The notes beneath the pieces are model-generated. The model saw only the letters and a program-made list of their open reading frames with translations. It was not told the DNA's origin and searched no databases. Shown here one piece after another: positions 56,112 to 64,000 of a stretch of DNA of 64,000 bases (position 1 is its first letter; every line of letters begins with the position of its first letter). Source of the stretch: Acetobacter sacchari. Lineage in GTDB: Bacteria; Pseudomonadota; Alphaproteobacteria; Acetobacterales; Acetobacteraceae. Both the position numbers and the translations under genes were made by a program. Location: the NCBI RefSeq assembly GCF_017377715.1, contig NZ_JAFVMF010000008.1, positions 1-64,000 of the forward strand. The letters are read 5' to 3'.

Positions 56112-56360
56112 ATGCGACGTTTTGGAAACGCCATTGCCGTCGCTGCGCTGCTGGCGCTCAGCGGGTGCTATTACGGGGATTACGAATATCGCCCCTCCGG
56201 CTGGAACCAGGGCTGGTATTACGGGACGTATGGCGGTCACCGGGGCTGGTATGACAACGGCGGCGCGTGGCGCGGTTGGCACGGCCGCGGCGGTTGGCAT
56301 GACGAACGTGGACGAGGCTGGCGCGATCCGCGTTGGCGTGGGGGCGGTCGCTGGCGCTGA
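56112..56360 (+). CDS. small Gly/Trp/Arg-rich lipoprotein
   Basis: An 82-residue protein with a perfect AAGGAGGT ribosome site (56101-56108). The lipobox ALSGC gives a lipidated Cys at 19. The mature part is short and made of repeats such as GWYYGTYGGHRGWYDNGG and GWHGRGGWHDERGRG, rich in Gly, Trp, Arg and Tyr. No catalytic domain. Function unknown; a surface or stress role is possible. Confidence 0.75.
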   Translation: MRRFGNAIAVAALLALSGCYYGDYEYRPSGWNQGWYYGTYGGHRGWYDNGGAWRGWHGRGGWHDERGRGWRDPRWRGGGRWR

Positions 56361-56715
56361 AGCCGGTTCGGGCGTAACGGCGGCCGAGTGTTGTCGTAAT
56401 TACCGTGGTTCCGCCGCGTTTATCCAGCGTCTCATGCGGATGACGGCTGATTGAGGGGCAAGCCTGGAGAGGCCTCCCTCAAGCGAGTTTCGAGATGCGG
56501 GTTCGAGACGCCGCGCAGAGGCCGCCGTACACAGTAGCGTATGGTTCTCTGTGTTTTATCTACTCAGGTGTCGGCGGTTCGCGCCGGGATGGGCTTTCTG
56601 CGAGAAGCCCCTCTCCCGCATGCCGACACATGAACTCGGTCGCGATCAGCGCTCCTTGTCGAACCGTCGCGGTCGGCTCTGGCGTTTCGGCGCGGTCGGC
56701 GGCATATAACCACGC
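56361..56715. other. gap before the glutamyl-tRNA synthetase gene
   Basis: 355 bp without a supported gene. A 6-bp stem GGGCTT/AAGCCC (56591-56610) is present. Short frames have no ribosome site or domain. Confidence 0.3.
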
Positions 56716-58044
56716 ATGAAATTACGCTTCGCGCCCAGCCCCACCGGCATGCTCCATGTCGGCAACGCCCGTCAGGCAATCGCCAACGCCCTGTTCGCTC
56801 GCCGTCACAAGGCGGCGTTCCAATTGCGCATCGACGACACGGACACGGCGCGGTCGAAAGAGACCTATGCCGAGGCCATTCGCACCGACCTGTCGTGGTT
56901 GGGGATCGAATGGAGCGAAACCTTCTCCCAGACCGAACGACTGGACCGATACGCGGCCGCGATCGCGACGCTGAAGCGTTCGGGGCGGCTGTATCCGTGC
57001 TTTGAGACTGAGCAGGAACTGGCGGCGAAGCGCGAAATGCGCATCCGCCAGCGCAAGCCGCCCATCTATGACCGCGCCATGCTGAAGATGACGCACGAAC
57101 AGCGGGCGCAGGCCGAAGCGAACGGCAAGGTTCCTTACTGGCGCTTCCGCCTTTCCGACGAGATCCGCGCCTGGGCCGATATGGTCATGGGGTCATGTTC
57201 GGTGAAGCTGACCGCGATCTCCGATCCGGTGCTGGTGCGTGCGGACGGGACTGTCCTCTACACTCTGGCGTCGGTCGTCGACGATCTTGAAACCGGGGTC
57301 ACGCATATCATTCGCGGTGAAGACCACATCACCAATACCGGCGTGCAGATCGATATTGCCGAGGCGTTGGGGGCGCGCGCTGACCGTTTCCGGTTCGCGC
57401 ATCTTCCGCTGCTGCTGGACGAAGGCGGCGGCAAGCTCTCCAAGCGGTTCGACTCGCTTTCGCTGAAGACGTTGCGGCAGGACGGCGTGGAGGCTTCTGC
57501 ACTGGTGTCCTATCTCGCGCGTCTTGGCAGTTCGGATGATCCGGAGCCTCTGGATTTCGACACTTTGGCAGCGTCCTATGACCTGTCGCATATCTCGAAA
57601 TCCGCCGCACGTTTCGACATGCGTCAGTTGCTTGCGCTGAATCGCCGGGTTCTGGCGCAGACGGCCTTCGAGGCGGTGCGCGACAGGCTGCCCGAAGGCG
57701 CCACCGAAGCGTTCTGGATCGCTATCCGCGGAAATATTGAGTTGTTCTCGGAAGCGCGTCACTGGTGGGACGTCACCCACGGGGATATCACGCCGCCGGT
57801 GCAGGACGAAGACAGGGCCTATTTAGCCCAGGCTGTAGATCTTTTGCCGCCTGAACCCTGGGACATCCAGACCTGGGCGACGTGGACGGCGGAAGTCAAG
57901 GCGGCGACAGGCCGCTCGGGCAAGGCCCTGTTTCGTCCCTTGCGGCTGGCTTTGACGGGTGAGGAACACGGTCCGGAGTTACGGGATCTGTTGCCGCTGA
58001 TCGGCGCCGATCGCGTTCGCGCGCGTCTGACCGTAGGGGGCTGA
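56716..58044 (+). CDS. gltX: glutamyl-tRNA synthetase
   Basis: A 442-residue class I synthetase that charges tRNA(Glu) and perhaps tRNA(Gln). HIGH is represented by HVGN (14-17) and KMSKS by KLSKR (240-244). FAPSPTGMLHVGNARQAIANALFARR is the family start. Alphaproteobacteria commonly have two GluRS paralogues and use GatCAB for Gln-tRNA; which one this is cannot be told. It is slightly shorter than E. coli GltX (471). Confidence 0.93.
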   Translation: MKLRFAPSPTGMLHVGNARQAIANALFARRHKAAFQLRIDDTDTARSKETYAEAIRTDLSWLGIEWSETFSQTERLDRYAAAIATLKRSGRLYPCFETEQELAAKREMRIRQRKPPIYDRAMLKMTHEQRAQAEANGKVPYWRFRLSDEIRAWADMVMGSCSVKLTAISDPVLVRADGTVLYTLASVVDDLETGVTHIIRGEDHITNTGVQIDIAEALGARADRFRFAHLPLLLDEGGGKLSKRFDSLSLKTLRQDGVEASALVSYLARLGSSDDPEPLDFDTLAASYDLSHISKSAARFDMRQLLALNRRVLAQTAFEAVRDRLPEGATEAFWIAIRGNIELFSEARHWWDVTHGDITPPVQDEDRAYLAQAVDLLPPEPWDIQTWATWTAEVKAATGRSGKALFRPLRLALTGEEHGPELRDLLPLIGADRVRARLTVGG

Positions 58045-58125
58045 GGCGCGCAGGCGACGTTTCTCTTCTGTTCGAACTGGTGAGGGGGCTACGTCGCTCA
58101 TAAGGCCGGGCGGACGCTGTGTGGT

Positions 58126-58169
58126 CGACGCCAGTATGCGTCGTTTCCGGGCATAGTCCGTTTTTTTTT
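58126..58169 (+). terminator. probable terminator after gltX
   Basis: CGACGC (58126-58131) and GCGTCG (58138-58143) form a 6-bp stem. A second small stem CGG/CCG follows and ends at T9 (58161-58169). Strong T-run, modest stems. The rest of the gap up to 58432 is A+T-rich promoter-like sequence. Confidence 0.5.
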
Positions 58170-58432
58170 GCAAAGGCGGCGGTCGCTTCTGGCTACCCTG
58201 CCTAATATACAAAGTATTTTCAAAAACTCGTCTAGACGGCGTGGTTGTGTATGATCGGGACGCGGCTGTCCCCAGTCGTTACAGCCCTTCAATCATGATG
58301 TTCGGAACTGCGTCTTGCCGCGCACGCCCAGAACGACTTCTTTCCAGCCTGTGTCACGACGCACAGATGCGTGACGCAGGTGAGCGCTCATGAAAATTGA
58401 CTCGGGGCGACTTTCTACAGTCTGCTACGCCC

Positions 58433-58873
58433 ATGATCGAGCCGACGCCGACAGGGGACGCGCAGCCGACGGGAACGACAGTCTTTGCGTTCCCGAACAG
58501 GCAGGTGCTGTCGCGTCACGACGCGGCGCGATATCTCGGCGTGACGCCTCTCTGCATGCGACTTCTGACGACAATGCGTTGTGGGCCTGAGATGTTTTCG
58601 CCGGGCCGATTTCGTGTCGACGCGCTGGATCATTACCGTGCCGGTCTGTTTGAGCGGGCGGGATTGTCCTTGTCAGAGGCCGAGCGGCGGCGGAACGGGC
58701 GGAAAGCGTCGGTCGAACAGTTGCCGCCCGATCCCTTTGTGGAGATGGCCGCGCGGCAGGAACTGCGGGAGGCGATTACCTTTGTAGCCGGGCGAGCGGC
58801 GATAGGGCTGGGGCTGGCGATCATCGTGCTGTCTCACACACCCGTCTGGAGGCTGTTGCGAAGTGCCGTGTAA
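58433..58873 (+). CDS. small protein with HTH-like N-terminus and C-terminal membrane helix
   Basis: About 146 residues from the ATG at 58433; an in-frame TTG at 58397 is an alternative. The stretch LSRHDAARYLGVTPLCMRLLTTMRCGPEMF and the following FRVDALDHYRAGL resemble the winged helix of excisionase/MerR-like DNA-binding domains. The C-terminus has one hydrophobic helix (AAIGLGLAIIVLSHTPVW), so it may be a membrane-attached DNA-binding protein. I do not recognise a family. It is not near an integrase or phage genes. Confidence 0.5.
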   Translation: MIEPTPTGDAQPTGTTVFAFPNRQVLSRHDAARYLGVTPLCMRLLTTMRCGPEMFSPGRFRVDALDHYRAGLFERAGLSLSEAERRRNGRKASVEQLPPDPFVEMAARQELREAITFVAGRAAIGLGLAIIVLSHTPVWRLLRSAV

Positions 58874-59010
58874 CAGGCGGAAAGCCGCCCGGGACGCCGG
58901 TTGTGTTTGCCCGGTGCCGTGCGGCCGGCGATAAGCCGTTCGCTTGCCGTCTTTTCAGGTGCGTGGTCGAAGGAGTATCCTACCCCCGCGTGACCAGTCA
59001 GGATCGATCC

Positions 59011-59472
59011 ATGAAGCGTAGACCGTCGTTCCGAGTTTCGTCGAAGAGCGTCCTGATTGCGTGTCTTCTGACCGCCGGGTGCGGCGTCACAGGCCCGTTT
59101 CAGGTTGTGGCAAGCAACCAGTATGTGGCGTCGACCGGTCGAATCATCGACGTCACATCAGTAGATGGGCGCGAAGTTCCGCTGCAGACGATGGTGGTCT
59201 TGCAGCCCGATTGTTCGTCCGCCGGGGCGTCGGTCATTACCGTGGATAGTCGTCCGTCCAACGGGACGGTGGATATCCGGCCGGGATCTTATTACTCCGC
59301 CTATCCTGCGTCCGACAAACAGCGATACGCCTGCAACATGAGTAAACATGCAGGCGTCGCTGCGGTCTATCGGCCGAATCCCGGATATCACGGAACCGAC
59401 CTGACGACGCTCTCGACGACTGGACCTGAAGGCCGCAGCTTCTCGCGTACCTACCGTATAGCCGTTCAATAA
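59011..59472 (+). CDS. small lipoprotein of unknown function
   Basis: A 153-residue protein. The lipobox LLTAGC places the lipid on Cys24. The mature part has a beta-rich pattern with two further Cys (QPDCSSAG, RYACNMS) that may form a disulfide, and ends NPGYHGTDLTTL, SRTYRIAVQ. AGGA lies seven bases before the ATG. The longer upstream frame to 58903 has no signal and is rejected. Nothing more specific is recognised. Confidence 0.75.
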   Translation: MKRRPSFRVSSKSVLIACLLTAGCGVTGPFQVVASNQYVASTGRIIDVTSVDGREVPLQTMVVLQPDCSSAGASVITVDSRPSNGTVDIRPGSYYSAYPASDKQRYACNMSKHAGVAAVYRPNPGYHGTDLTTLSTTGPEGRSFSRTYRIAVQ

Positions 59473-59851
59473 TCTCGGCGGTCTCGCACATTATTTCGTT
59501 CCCGCGTTTGCGCAGCGGGAGCAGGGTGACGTCTCAACAACGGTCGTAAGCGACATGGCCGAGATTCATGCGGGTCGCCGGGAGCCCCCTGTTCGTTCTT
59601 CCGTTTCAGCAAAAAAACGACTGCTCAGGCGCCATGACGGGTGATCTCGCGTCGATGCGATTATCCCCGTTCTGTTCTGAACATTGTCTCCTCGTAGCTG
59701 TTCGTAGATAAGGCCCCAGCCCTTTTTTTAACGAGCATCCTCATCCGATCAGCCGTTTTCGTCTGATCGAGAAATTCTCTGGCGCTCTGGCGGGAGCGCT
59801 CCATCTAGACGGGCGCCCTCCAGGGGCAGGAGCTCCTGGCGGGGTAGAGAA
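59473..59851. other. intergenic region, no gene seen
   Basis: About 380 bp between the lipoprotein gene and the terminator of the PPDK regulator gene. It holds a T7 run near 59723 but no clean stem before it. No supported ORF. Confidence 0.3.
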
Positions 59852-59882
59852 AGAACGGCGCTTCCGAAAAAAACGCCGTTCT
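59852..59882 (-). terminator. terminator after the PPDK regulatory protein gene
   Basis: AGAACGGCG (59852-59860) and CGCCGTTCT (59874-59882) form a perfect 9-bp stem, 11 bp after the stop on the minus strand; T-rich sequence (TTTCTCT) follows on that strand. Confidence 0.65.
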
Positions 59883-59893
59883 CAAGAGGCTTC

Positions 59894-60745
59894 TTAGCCC
59901 GGCAGTCCGGCTGGAGTCGGGTGCTCGAGAATGTCCAGAATGGCGGCGCTGGTTTCCTCGACCGACCGACGCGTGACGTCGACTACGGGCCATCCATGTC
60001 GGGCGCAGAGGCGCCGCGCCCAGAGAAGTTCGGCGCGCACTTCTTCAGGATCGACGTAGCGCGATTCGTGCAGCGCCATATCCATGCGCGACTTTGCTGG
60101 CACCATTGACGACACGCGGGTGCGCCTGATCTCGACAAGAGAATCCGGATCGATCGTAAGGCCGATCACAGGAATTTCGAGAGAGAACAGCTCGTCCGGC
60201 AAAGGGCGTTCCATGATCAGAGGAATGTTCGCCGCCTTGATCCCGCGATTCGCCAGATAGAAGCAGGTCGGGGTCTTTGAAGACCGCGAAACACCGACAA
60301 GAACGACGTCTGCTTCCTTCAGTTCACGGGCCTGCTGCCCGTCGTCATGCTCGACGACGAAATGCATGGCGTCGATCCGGCGGTAATAATTGTCGTCCAT
60401 CACGTATTGCCCGCCGGGGCGCCCGGAGGCGTGGGAGCCTGTAACGTCCTGCAGCAACGTGAGCGCCTGCGTCATCACGTCGAGCAATCGCACGCCCAGC
60501 CGCGCGCAACCTTCTTCAAGGTGCTGTTGCAGGTCCGGTTCGGTCAGGGAGGACAACACAGGTCCGGGAGCGCTGGCGATGCCTGTCAGGGCCCGCCGCA
60601 ACTGGTTGCGGGTGCGGATCAGGTTCCAGTGCTGAAACTCGAACTCGTGTTCAGGGAACTGGGCTACGCAGGCGCGAAGCATGGAATCGAGGGTCTGACC
60701 AGTAGCGCCGGAGACAAGGTGGAGGAGGATGCGTCTGTGGGGCAT
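59894..60745 (-). CDS. pyruvate, phosphate dikinase regulatory protein (bifunctional kinase/pyrophosphorylase)
   Basis: A 283-residue DUF299-family protein that switches PPDK (or PEP synthase in other bacteria) by ADP-dependent phosphorylation and phosphate-dependent dephosphorylation of an active-site Thr. The P-loop-like motif GVSRSSKTPTCFYLANRGIKAANIPL is diagnostic, as is LLHLVSGATGQTLDSM at the start. The adjacent upstream gene ppdK is the expected partner; its TSH motif has the target Thr two residues before the catalytic His. A 187-bp gap with a hairpin separates the two. Confidence 0.94.
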   Translation of the reverse strand: MPHRRILLHLVSGATGQTLDSMLRACVAQFPEHEFEFQHWNLIRTRNQLRRALTGIASAPGPVLSSLTEPDLQQHLEEGCARLGVRLLDVMTQALTLLQDVTGSHASGRPGGQYVMDDNYYRRIDAMHFVVEHDDGQQARELKEADVVLVGVSRSSKTPTCFYLANRGIKAANIPLIMERPLPDELFSLEIPVIGLTIDPDSLVEIRRTRVSSMVPAKSRMDMALHESRYVDPEEVRAELLWARRLCARHGWPVVDVTRRSVEETSAAILDILEHPTPAGLPG

Positions 60746-60879
60746 GGGACTATCAACAATGTTGGCTGGACGAACGCCCGTCGTGCCCGGATGTTTGCGC
60801 CAGGCAGGAGAGATCAGCGGAAACGTCCTGTTGTGAACTGGACGAAAACAATCAGAGAAAACGTGAACCCCTGACGAAG

Positions 60880-60905
60880 AAGGGCGGCGCTTGCGCGCCG
60901 CCCTT
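60880..60905 (-). terminator. stem-loop after ppdK
   Basis: AAGGGCGGCGC (60880-60890) and GCGCCGCCCTT (60895-60905) form an 11-bp stem with a 4-nt loop, 27 bp after the ppdK stop on the minus strand. The following T stretch is short (CTTC). Confidence 0.6.
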
Positions 60906-60931
60906 TCCGAAAAAGCGTCAGTTCACGCCGA

Positions 60932-63607
60932 TCAGGCTGGTACTTCCGCCGCTTTGCGACGCAGTAGCGCCGCCTGCGCCGCAGCAAGGCGTGCGACAGG
61001 CACGCGGAACGGGGAGCATGACACGTAGTCGAGACCGACCTGTTCGAAGAACGCGATCGAGTCCGGATCGCCGCCGTGCTCACCGCAGACGCCAAGCTTG
61101 AGAGACGGCTTGGTGGAGCGGCCACTCTCGGCGCCAAGGCGAACCAGTCCGCCCACGCCTTCGCGGTCGATCGACACGAACGGGTCTTTCGGCAGGAGGC
61201 CGTGATCGACGTAGTAGGGGAGGAACGAGCCTGCGTCGTCGCGCGACAGGCCGAGAGTGGTCTGCGTCAGGTCGTTGGTGCCGAACGAGAAGAAGTCGGC
61301 GACCTCGGCGATCTGGGCGGCAGTGATGGCGGCGCGGGGCAACTCGATCATGGTGCCGATCAGGTATTCCAGCGTCGTGCCCTGTTCGCCGAACACGGCC
61401 GCGACGACGTCTTCCGCAGCCTTGCGGGTGCGGTCGAGCTCGGTCTTCATGCCCACCAGCGGAATCATGATCTCAGGGACGATGGCTTCACCGGTCTCAC
61501 GGGAGACGAGGATCGCCGCTTCCATGATCGCGCGGACCTGCATCGCGTAGATCTCCGGGTAGGAGATGCCGAGGCGGCAGCCACGATGACCGAGCATCGG
61601 GTTGGCTTCTGAAAGCGCGGCGCGACGGGCGCGCAGGGCTTCGACGCTCTGGCCCAGCGCCTTGGCGATGTCGACCAGCTCGGTCTCGCCATGCGGCAGG
61701 AACTCGTGCAGCGGCGGATCGAGCAGACGGATCGTGACCGGCAGGCCGGACATGATGCGGAAAAGCGACGCGAAATCGTCACGCTGGAACGGTAGCAGCG
61801 CGTCGATAGCGCGGGCGCGGGCTTCCGATTCGTCAGCCATGATCATCTGGCGCACATGGCCGATGCGGTCAGGGCCGAAGAACATGTGCTCCGTGCGGCA
61901 CAGGCCGATGCCTTCGGCGCCGAACTTGCGGGCGGTCTCCGCATCGTCCGGGGTCTCGGCGTTGGCGCGAACGCGCAGGCGGCGAACGTCGTCGGCCCAA
62001 CCCATCAGCGTGCTGAAATCGCCGGACAGGGTCGGCGGAATGGTTGCGACCTTGCCGACATAGACAGCGCCCGTGCCGCCATCGAGAGTGATCCAGTCGC
62101 CAGCCTTCAGCACGTGGCTGCCAGCGGTCAGCGTCTGCGCCTTGTAGTCGACGTGGATGCTGCCCGCGCCTGCGACGCAGACGCGTCCCATGCCGCGCGC
62201 GACGACGGCGGCGTGGGACGTCATGCCGCCACGCGTCGTCAGAACGCCGCGCGCAGCGTGCATGCCGTGTACGTCTTCGGGGGAGGTTTCGATACGGACG
62301 AGAATGACGTCCTGACCCTGCGCCGCACGCTCCTCGACTTCCTCAGCCGTGAACACGATGGCGCCGGCCGCTGCGCCGGGGGAGGCGGGCAGGCCACGAG
62401 CAAGCTGCGTGCGCTCGGCGTTCGGGTCGAGCGTCGGGTGCAGAAGCTGGTCGAGCGACGCAGGAGGAACGCGCTGGATCGCCTCTTCCTGCGTGATCAG
62501 TCCTTCGAGCGCCATGTCGATGGCGATCTTCAGAGCCGCCGCCGCCGTGCGCTTACCCGTGCGGGTCTGCAGCATGTAAAGCGTGTTGCTCTGTACGGTG
62601 AACTCAATGTCCTGCATGTCGCGATAGTGCTTTTCCAGCAGATCGCGGACGCGCAGGAGTTCGGCGTAGGCTTCTGGCAGGACGATTTCCATCGGCCGCT
62701 GTTCGGCTGCGGCGCGAAGCGCTGACATCGGCTGCGGGGTGCGGATGCCGGCGACGACGTCCTCGCCCTGCGCGTTCACAAGGTATTCGCCGTAGAAGAT
62801 GTTCTCGCCGGTCGACGGATCGCGCGTGAAGCAGACGCCAGTGGCGCAGTCTTCGCCCATGTTGCCGAAGACCATCGCCTGCACGTTGACCGCCGTGCCC
62901 CAGTTGGCCGGAATGTCATGAAGGCGACGGTAGGTATGCGCGCGTGGGTTCATCCACGACCCAAAGACGGCGCTGACGGCGCCCCAGAGCTGGGCCTGCG
63001 GGTCGGCGGGGAAGTGCTTGCCGGTCTCGCGCAGCACGATTTCCTTGTAGCCCTCGACCACGTCGCGCCAGCTTTCGGCGGAGATCGCGGTGTCGTCGGC
63101 CACGTTGAGCGTGCGCTTGCTCTGCTCCAGGAGGTCTTCGAAGCGGTGATGGGGGACGCCCATCACGACCGAGCCATACATCTGGATGAAGCGGCGGTAG
63201 CTGTCCCACGCGAAGCGGGCGTCGCCGGAGGAGCGCGCCAGACCTTCGACGGTTTCGTCATTCAGGCCGAGGTTGAGGACGGTGTCCATCATGCCGGGCA
63301 TGGAAACGCGGGCACCGGAGCGCACGGAGACCAGCAGCGGCGCGTTGGCGTCGCCGAAGGTCAGACCCATCGCCGTTTCGATGCGGTGGAGCGCCGTCGC
63401 GACCTGCCCGGCGAGGTCGTCCGGATAGGCGTTGCCGTTCTCGTAAAAGGCTGAGCAGACTTCAGTGGTAATCGTGAAGCCCGGCGGTACGGGCAGCCCG
63501 ATGGACGCCATTTCTGCAAGGTTGGCGCCTTTGCCACCCAGCAGATTGCGCATCCCGGCGCCGCCCTCGTTAAGGCCTCCGCCGAAGCTGTATACCCATT
63601 TCGTCAT
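60932..63607 (-). CDS. ppdK: pyruvate, phosphate dikinase
   Basis: An 891-residue enzyme that makes PEP from pyruvate, ATP and phosphate. The N-terminal nucleotide-binding domain includes LLGGKGANLAEMASIGLPVPPGFTI, the central swivel domain has the catalytic His465 in LTTRGGMTSHAAVVARG, and the C-terminal PEP/pyruvate barrel has FGTNDLTQTTLGLSRDD. Thr463, two residues before His465, is the expected target of the neighbouring regulatory protein. The ATG at 63607 matches the family start (MTKWVYSFGGG); the longer frame is an extension. Confidence 0.97.
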   Translation of the reverse strand: MTKWVYSFGGGLNEGGAGMRNLLGGKGANLAEMASIGLPVPPGFTITTEVCSAFYENGNAYPDDLAGQVATALHRIETAMGLTFGDANAPLLVSVRSGARVSMPGMMDTVLNLGLNDETVEGLARSSGDARFAWDSYRRFIQMYGSVVMGVPHHRFEDLLEQSKRTLNVADDTAISAESWRDVVEGYKEIVLRETGKHFPADPQAQLWGAVSAVFGSWMNPRAHTYRRLHDIPANWGTAVNVQAMVFGNMGEDCATGVCFTRDPSTGENIFYGEYLVNAQGEDVVAGIRTPQPMSALRAAAEQRPMEIVLPEAYAELLRVRDLLEKHYRDMQDIEFTVQSNTLYMLQTRTGKRTAAAALKIAIDMALEGLITQEEAIQRVPPASLDQLLHPTLDPNAERTQLARGLPASPGAAAGAIVFTAEEVEERAAQGQDVILVRIETSPEDVHGMHAARGVLTTRGGMTSHAAVVARGMGRVCVAGAGSIHVDYKAQTLTAGSHVLKAGDWITLDGGTGAVYVGKVATIPPTLSGDFSTLMGWADDVRRLRVRANAETPDDAETARKFGAEGIGLCRTEHMFFGPDRIGHVRQMIMADESEARARAIDALLPFQRDDFASLFRIMSGLPVTIRLLDPPLHEFLPHGETELVDIAKALGQSVEALRARRAALSEANPMLGHRGCRLGISYPEIYAMQVRAIMEAAILVSRETGEAIVPEIMIPLVGMKTELDRTRKAAEDVVAAVFGEQGTTLEYLIGTMIELPRAAITAAQIAEVADFFSFGTNDLTQTTLGLSRDDAGSFLPYYVDHGLLPKDPFVSIDREGVGGLVRLGAESGRSTKPSLKLGVCGEHGGDPDSIAFFEQVGLDYVSCSPFRVPVARLAAAQAALLRRKAAEVPA

Positions 63608-63838
63608 GACGAGCGCTCTCTCCGAACGCGACGTACGCCTCCCAACAGCCCTCGGACCGGGGAGGGACTGAAAGGAAGACACGCGTCGCTGGGATTTAAT
63701 ATTATGTCGACTAACGTGTTTCGGTCCCGGTGAAGCATGATGCCGGGAAAGCGACGTTGCGGCAACTCACGTTTTTGGACGGATATATTTCGTTGTAAGT
63801 CGCCTTTTTGGCGTCACATTTTCGCCGTGGGCGTTTCC
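63608..63838. promoter_or_regulatory. upstream region of ppdK and gap to ligA
   Basis: 231 bp without a gene, containing A+T-rich parts near 63695-63720 that probably include the ppdK promoter. No clear operator repeat was found. Confidence 0.3.

Positions 63839-64000
<162 letters not shown>

Noticed and set aside
56490..56520. GGGTTCGAGAC stretch resembling a tRNA T-loop
   Set aside because: No acceptor stem, anticodon arm or D-arm could be built around it.
58433..58873. Excisionase-like protein as sign of a prophage or integrative element
   Set aside because: No integrase, att-like repeats or phage genes nearby; gene neighbours are housekeeping.

Overview
The window looks like chromosomal DNA of an alphaproteobacterium, most likely an acetic acid bacterium or close relative (Acetobacteraceae). 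This is inferred from several traits: an OprB-type sugar porin, a stand-alone F0 ATP synthase operon with both b and b' subunits, a NodT-type RND efflux operon, MbfA membrane ferritin, PPDK with its regulatory protein, Hint/AIDA-repeat surface proteins, and frequent GTG or TTG starts. No rRNA, tRNA, CRISPR array, prophage or insertion sequence was recognised. Most of the sequence is ordinary chromosome with several accessory catabolic clusters.

Layout. 0.5-5 kb: a carbohydrate porin, then a cupin/SDR/tautomerase operon divergent from a LysR regulator. 5-15 kb: a carbon-metabolism block with a RamB/ScfR-type regulator, malate synthase G, an LrgA/LrgB membrane pair, a second LysR gene divergent from an aldo/keto reductase, and isocitrate lyase. 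Together these encode the glyoxylate shunt. Very similar palindromes (TGTAAA, 3-4 nt, TTTACA) lie upstream of both the regulator and isocitrate lyase. 15.7-20.8 kb: a LysR gene divergent from an operon of 2,2-dialkylglycine decarboxylase, an MFS transporter and an M20 peptidase, a candidate pathway for alpha,alpha-dialkyl amino acids or their peptides. 20.9-25 kb: a glycosyltransferase and a Hint-domain surface protein that share an unusual Gly-Trp module.

25.2-30.2 kb: the F0 operon atpI-B-E-F'-F, running directly into an ArnC-like and an ArnT-like glycosyltransferase. 30.3-35 kb: a secreted beta-helix protein divergent from an aldehyde dehydrogenase and an amine-oxidase-like flavoprotein. 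35.1-39.5 kb: an Mla-type lipid transport operon (permease with fused STAS-like region, ATPase, MCE protein, lipoprotein) ending in an SRAP/YedK DNA-repair gene. 39.8-45.7 kb: a three-gene overlapping RND efflux operon. 45.8-51 kb: a SPOR-containing lytic transglycosylase, truB, rpsO and pnp. 51-56.4 kb: a nitronate monooxygenase-like enzyme, MbfA, an aminotransferase with lolA, and a small lipoprotein. 56.7-64 kb: a glutamyl-tRNA synthetase, a small HTH/membrane protein, a lipoprotein, the PPDK regulatory protein with ppdK, and the last 53 codons of ligA at the right edge.

Functionally, the 5-15 kb block and the ppdK/PPDK-regulator pair both act at the acetate/pyruvate/PEP node and fit an organism that grows on C2 and C3 products. 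The most interesting parts are the shared palindromes of the glyoxylate block, the decarboxylase/transporter/peptidase operon, and the Gly-Trp module joining the Hint protein to its neighbouring glycosyltransferase.
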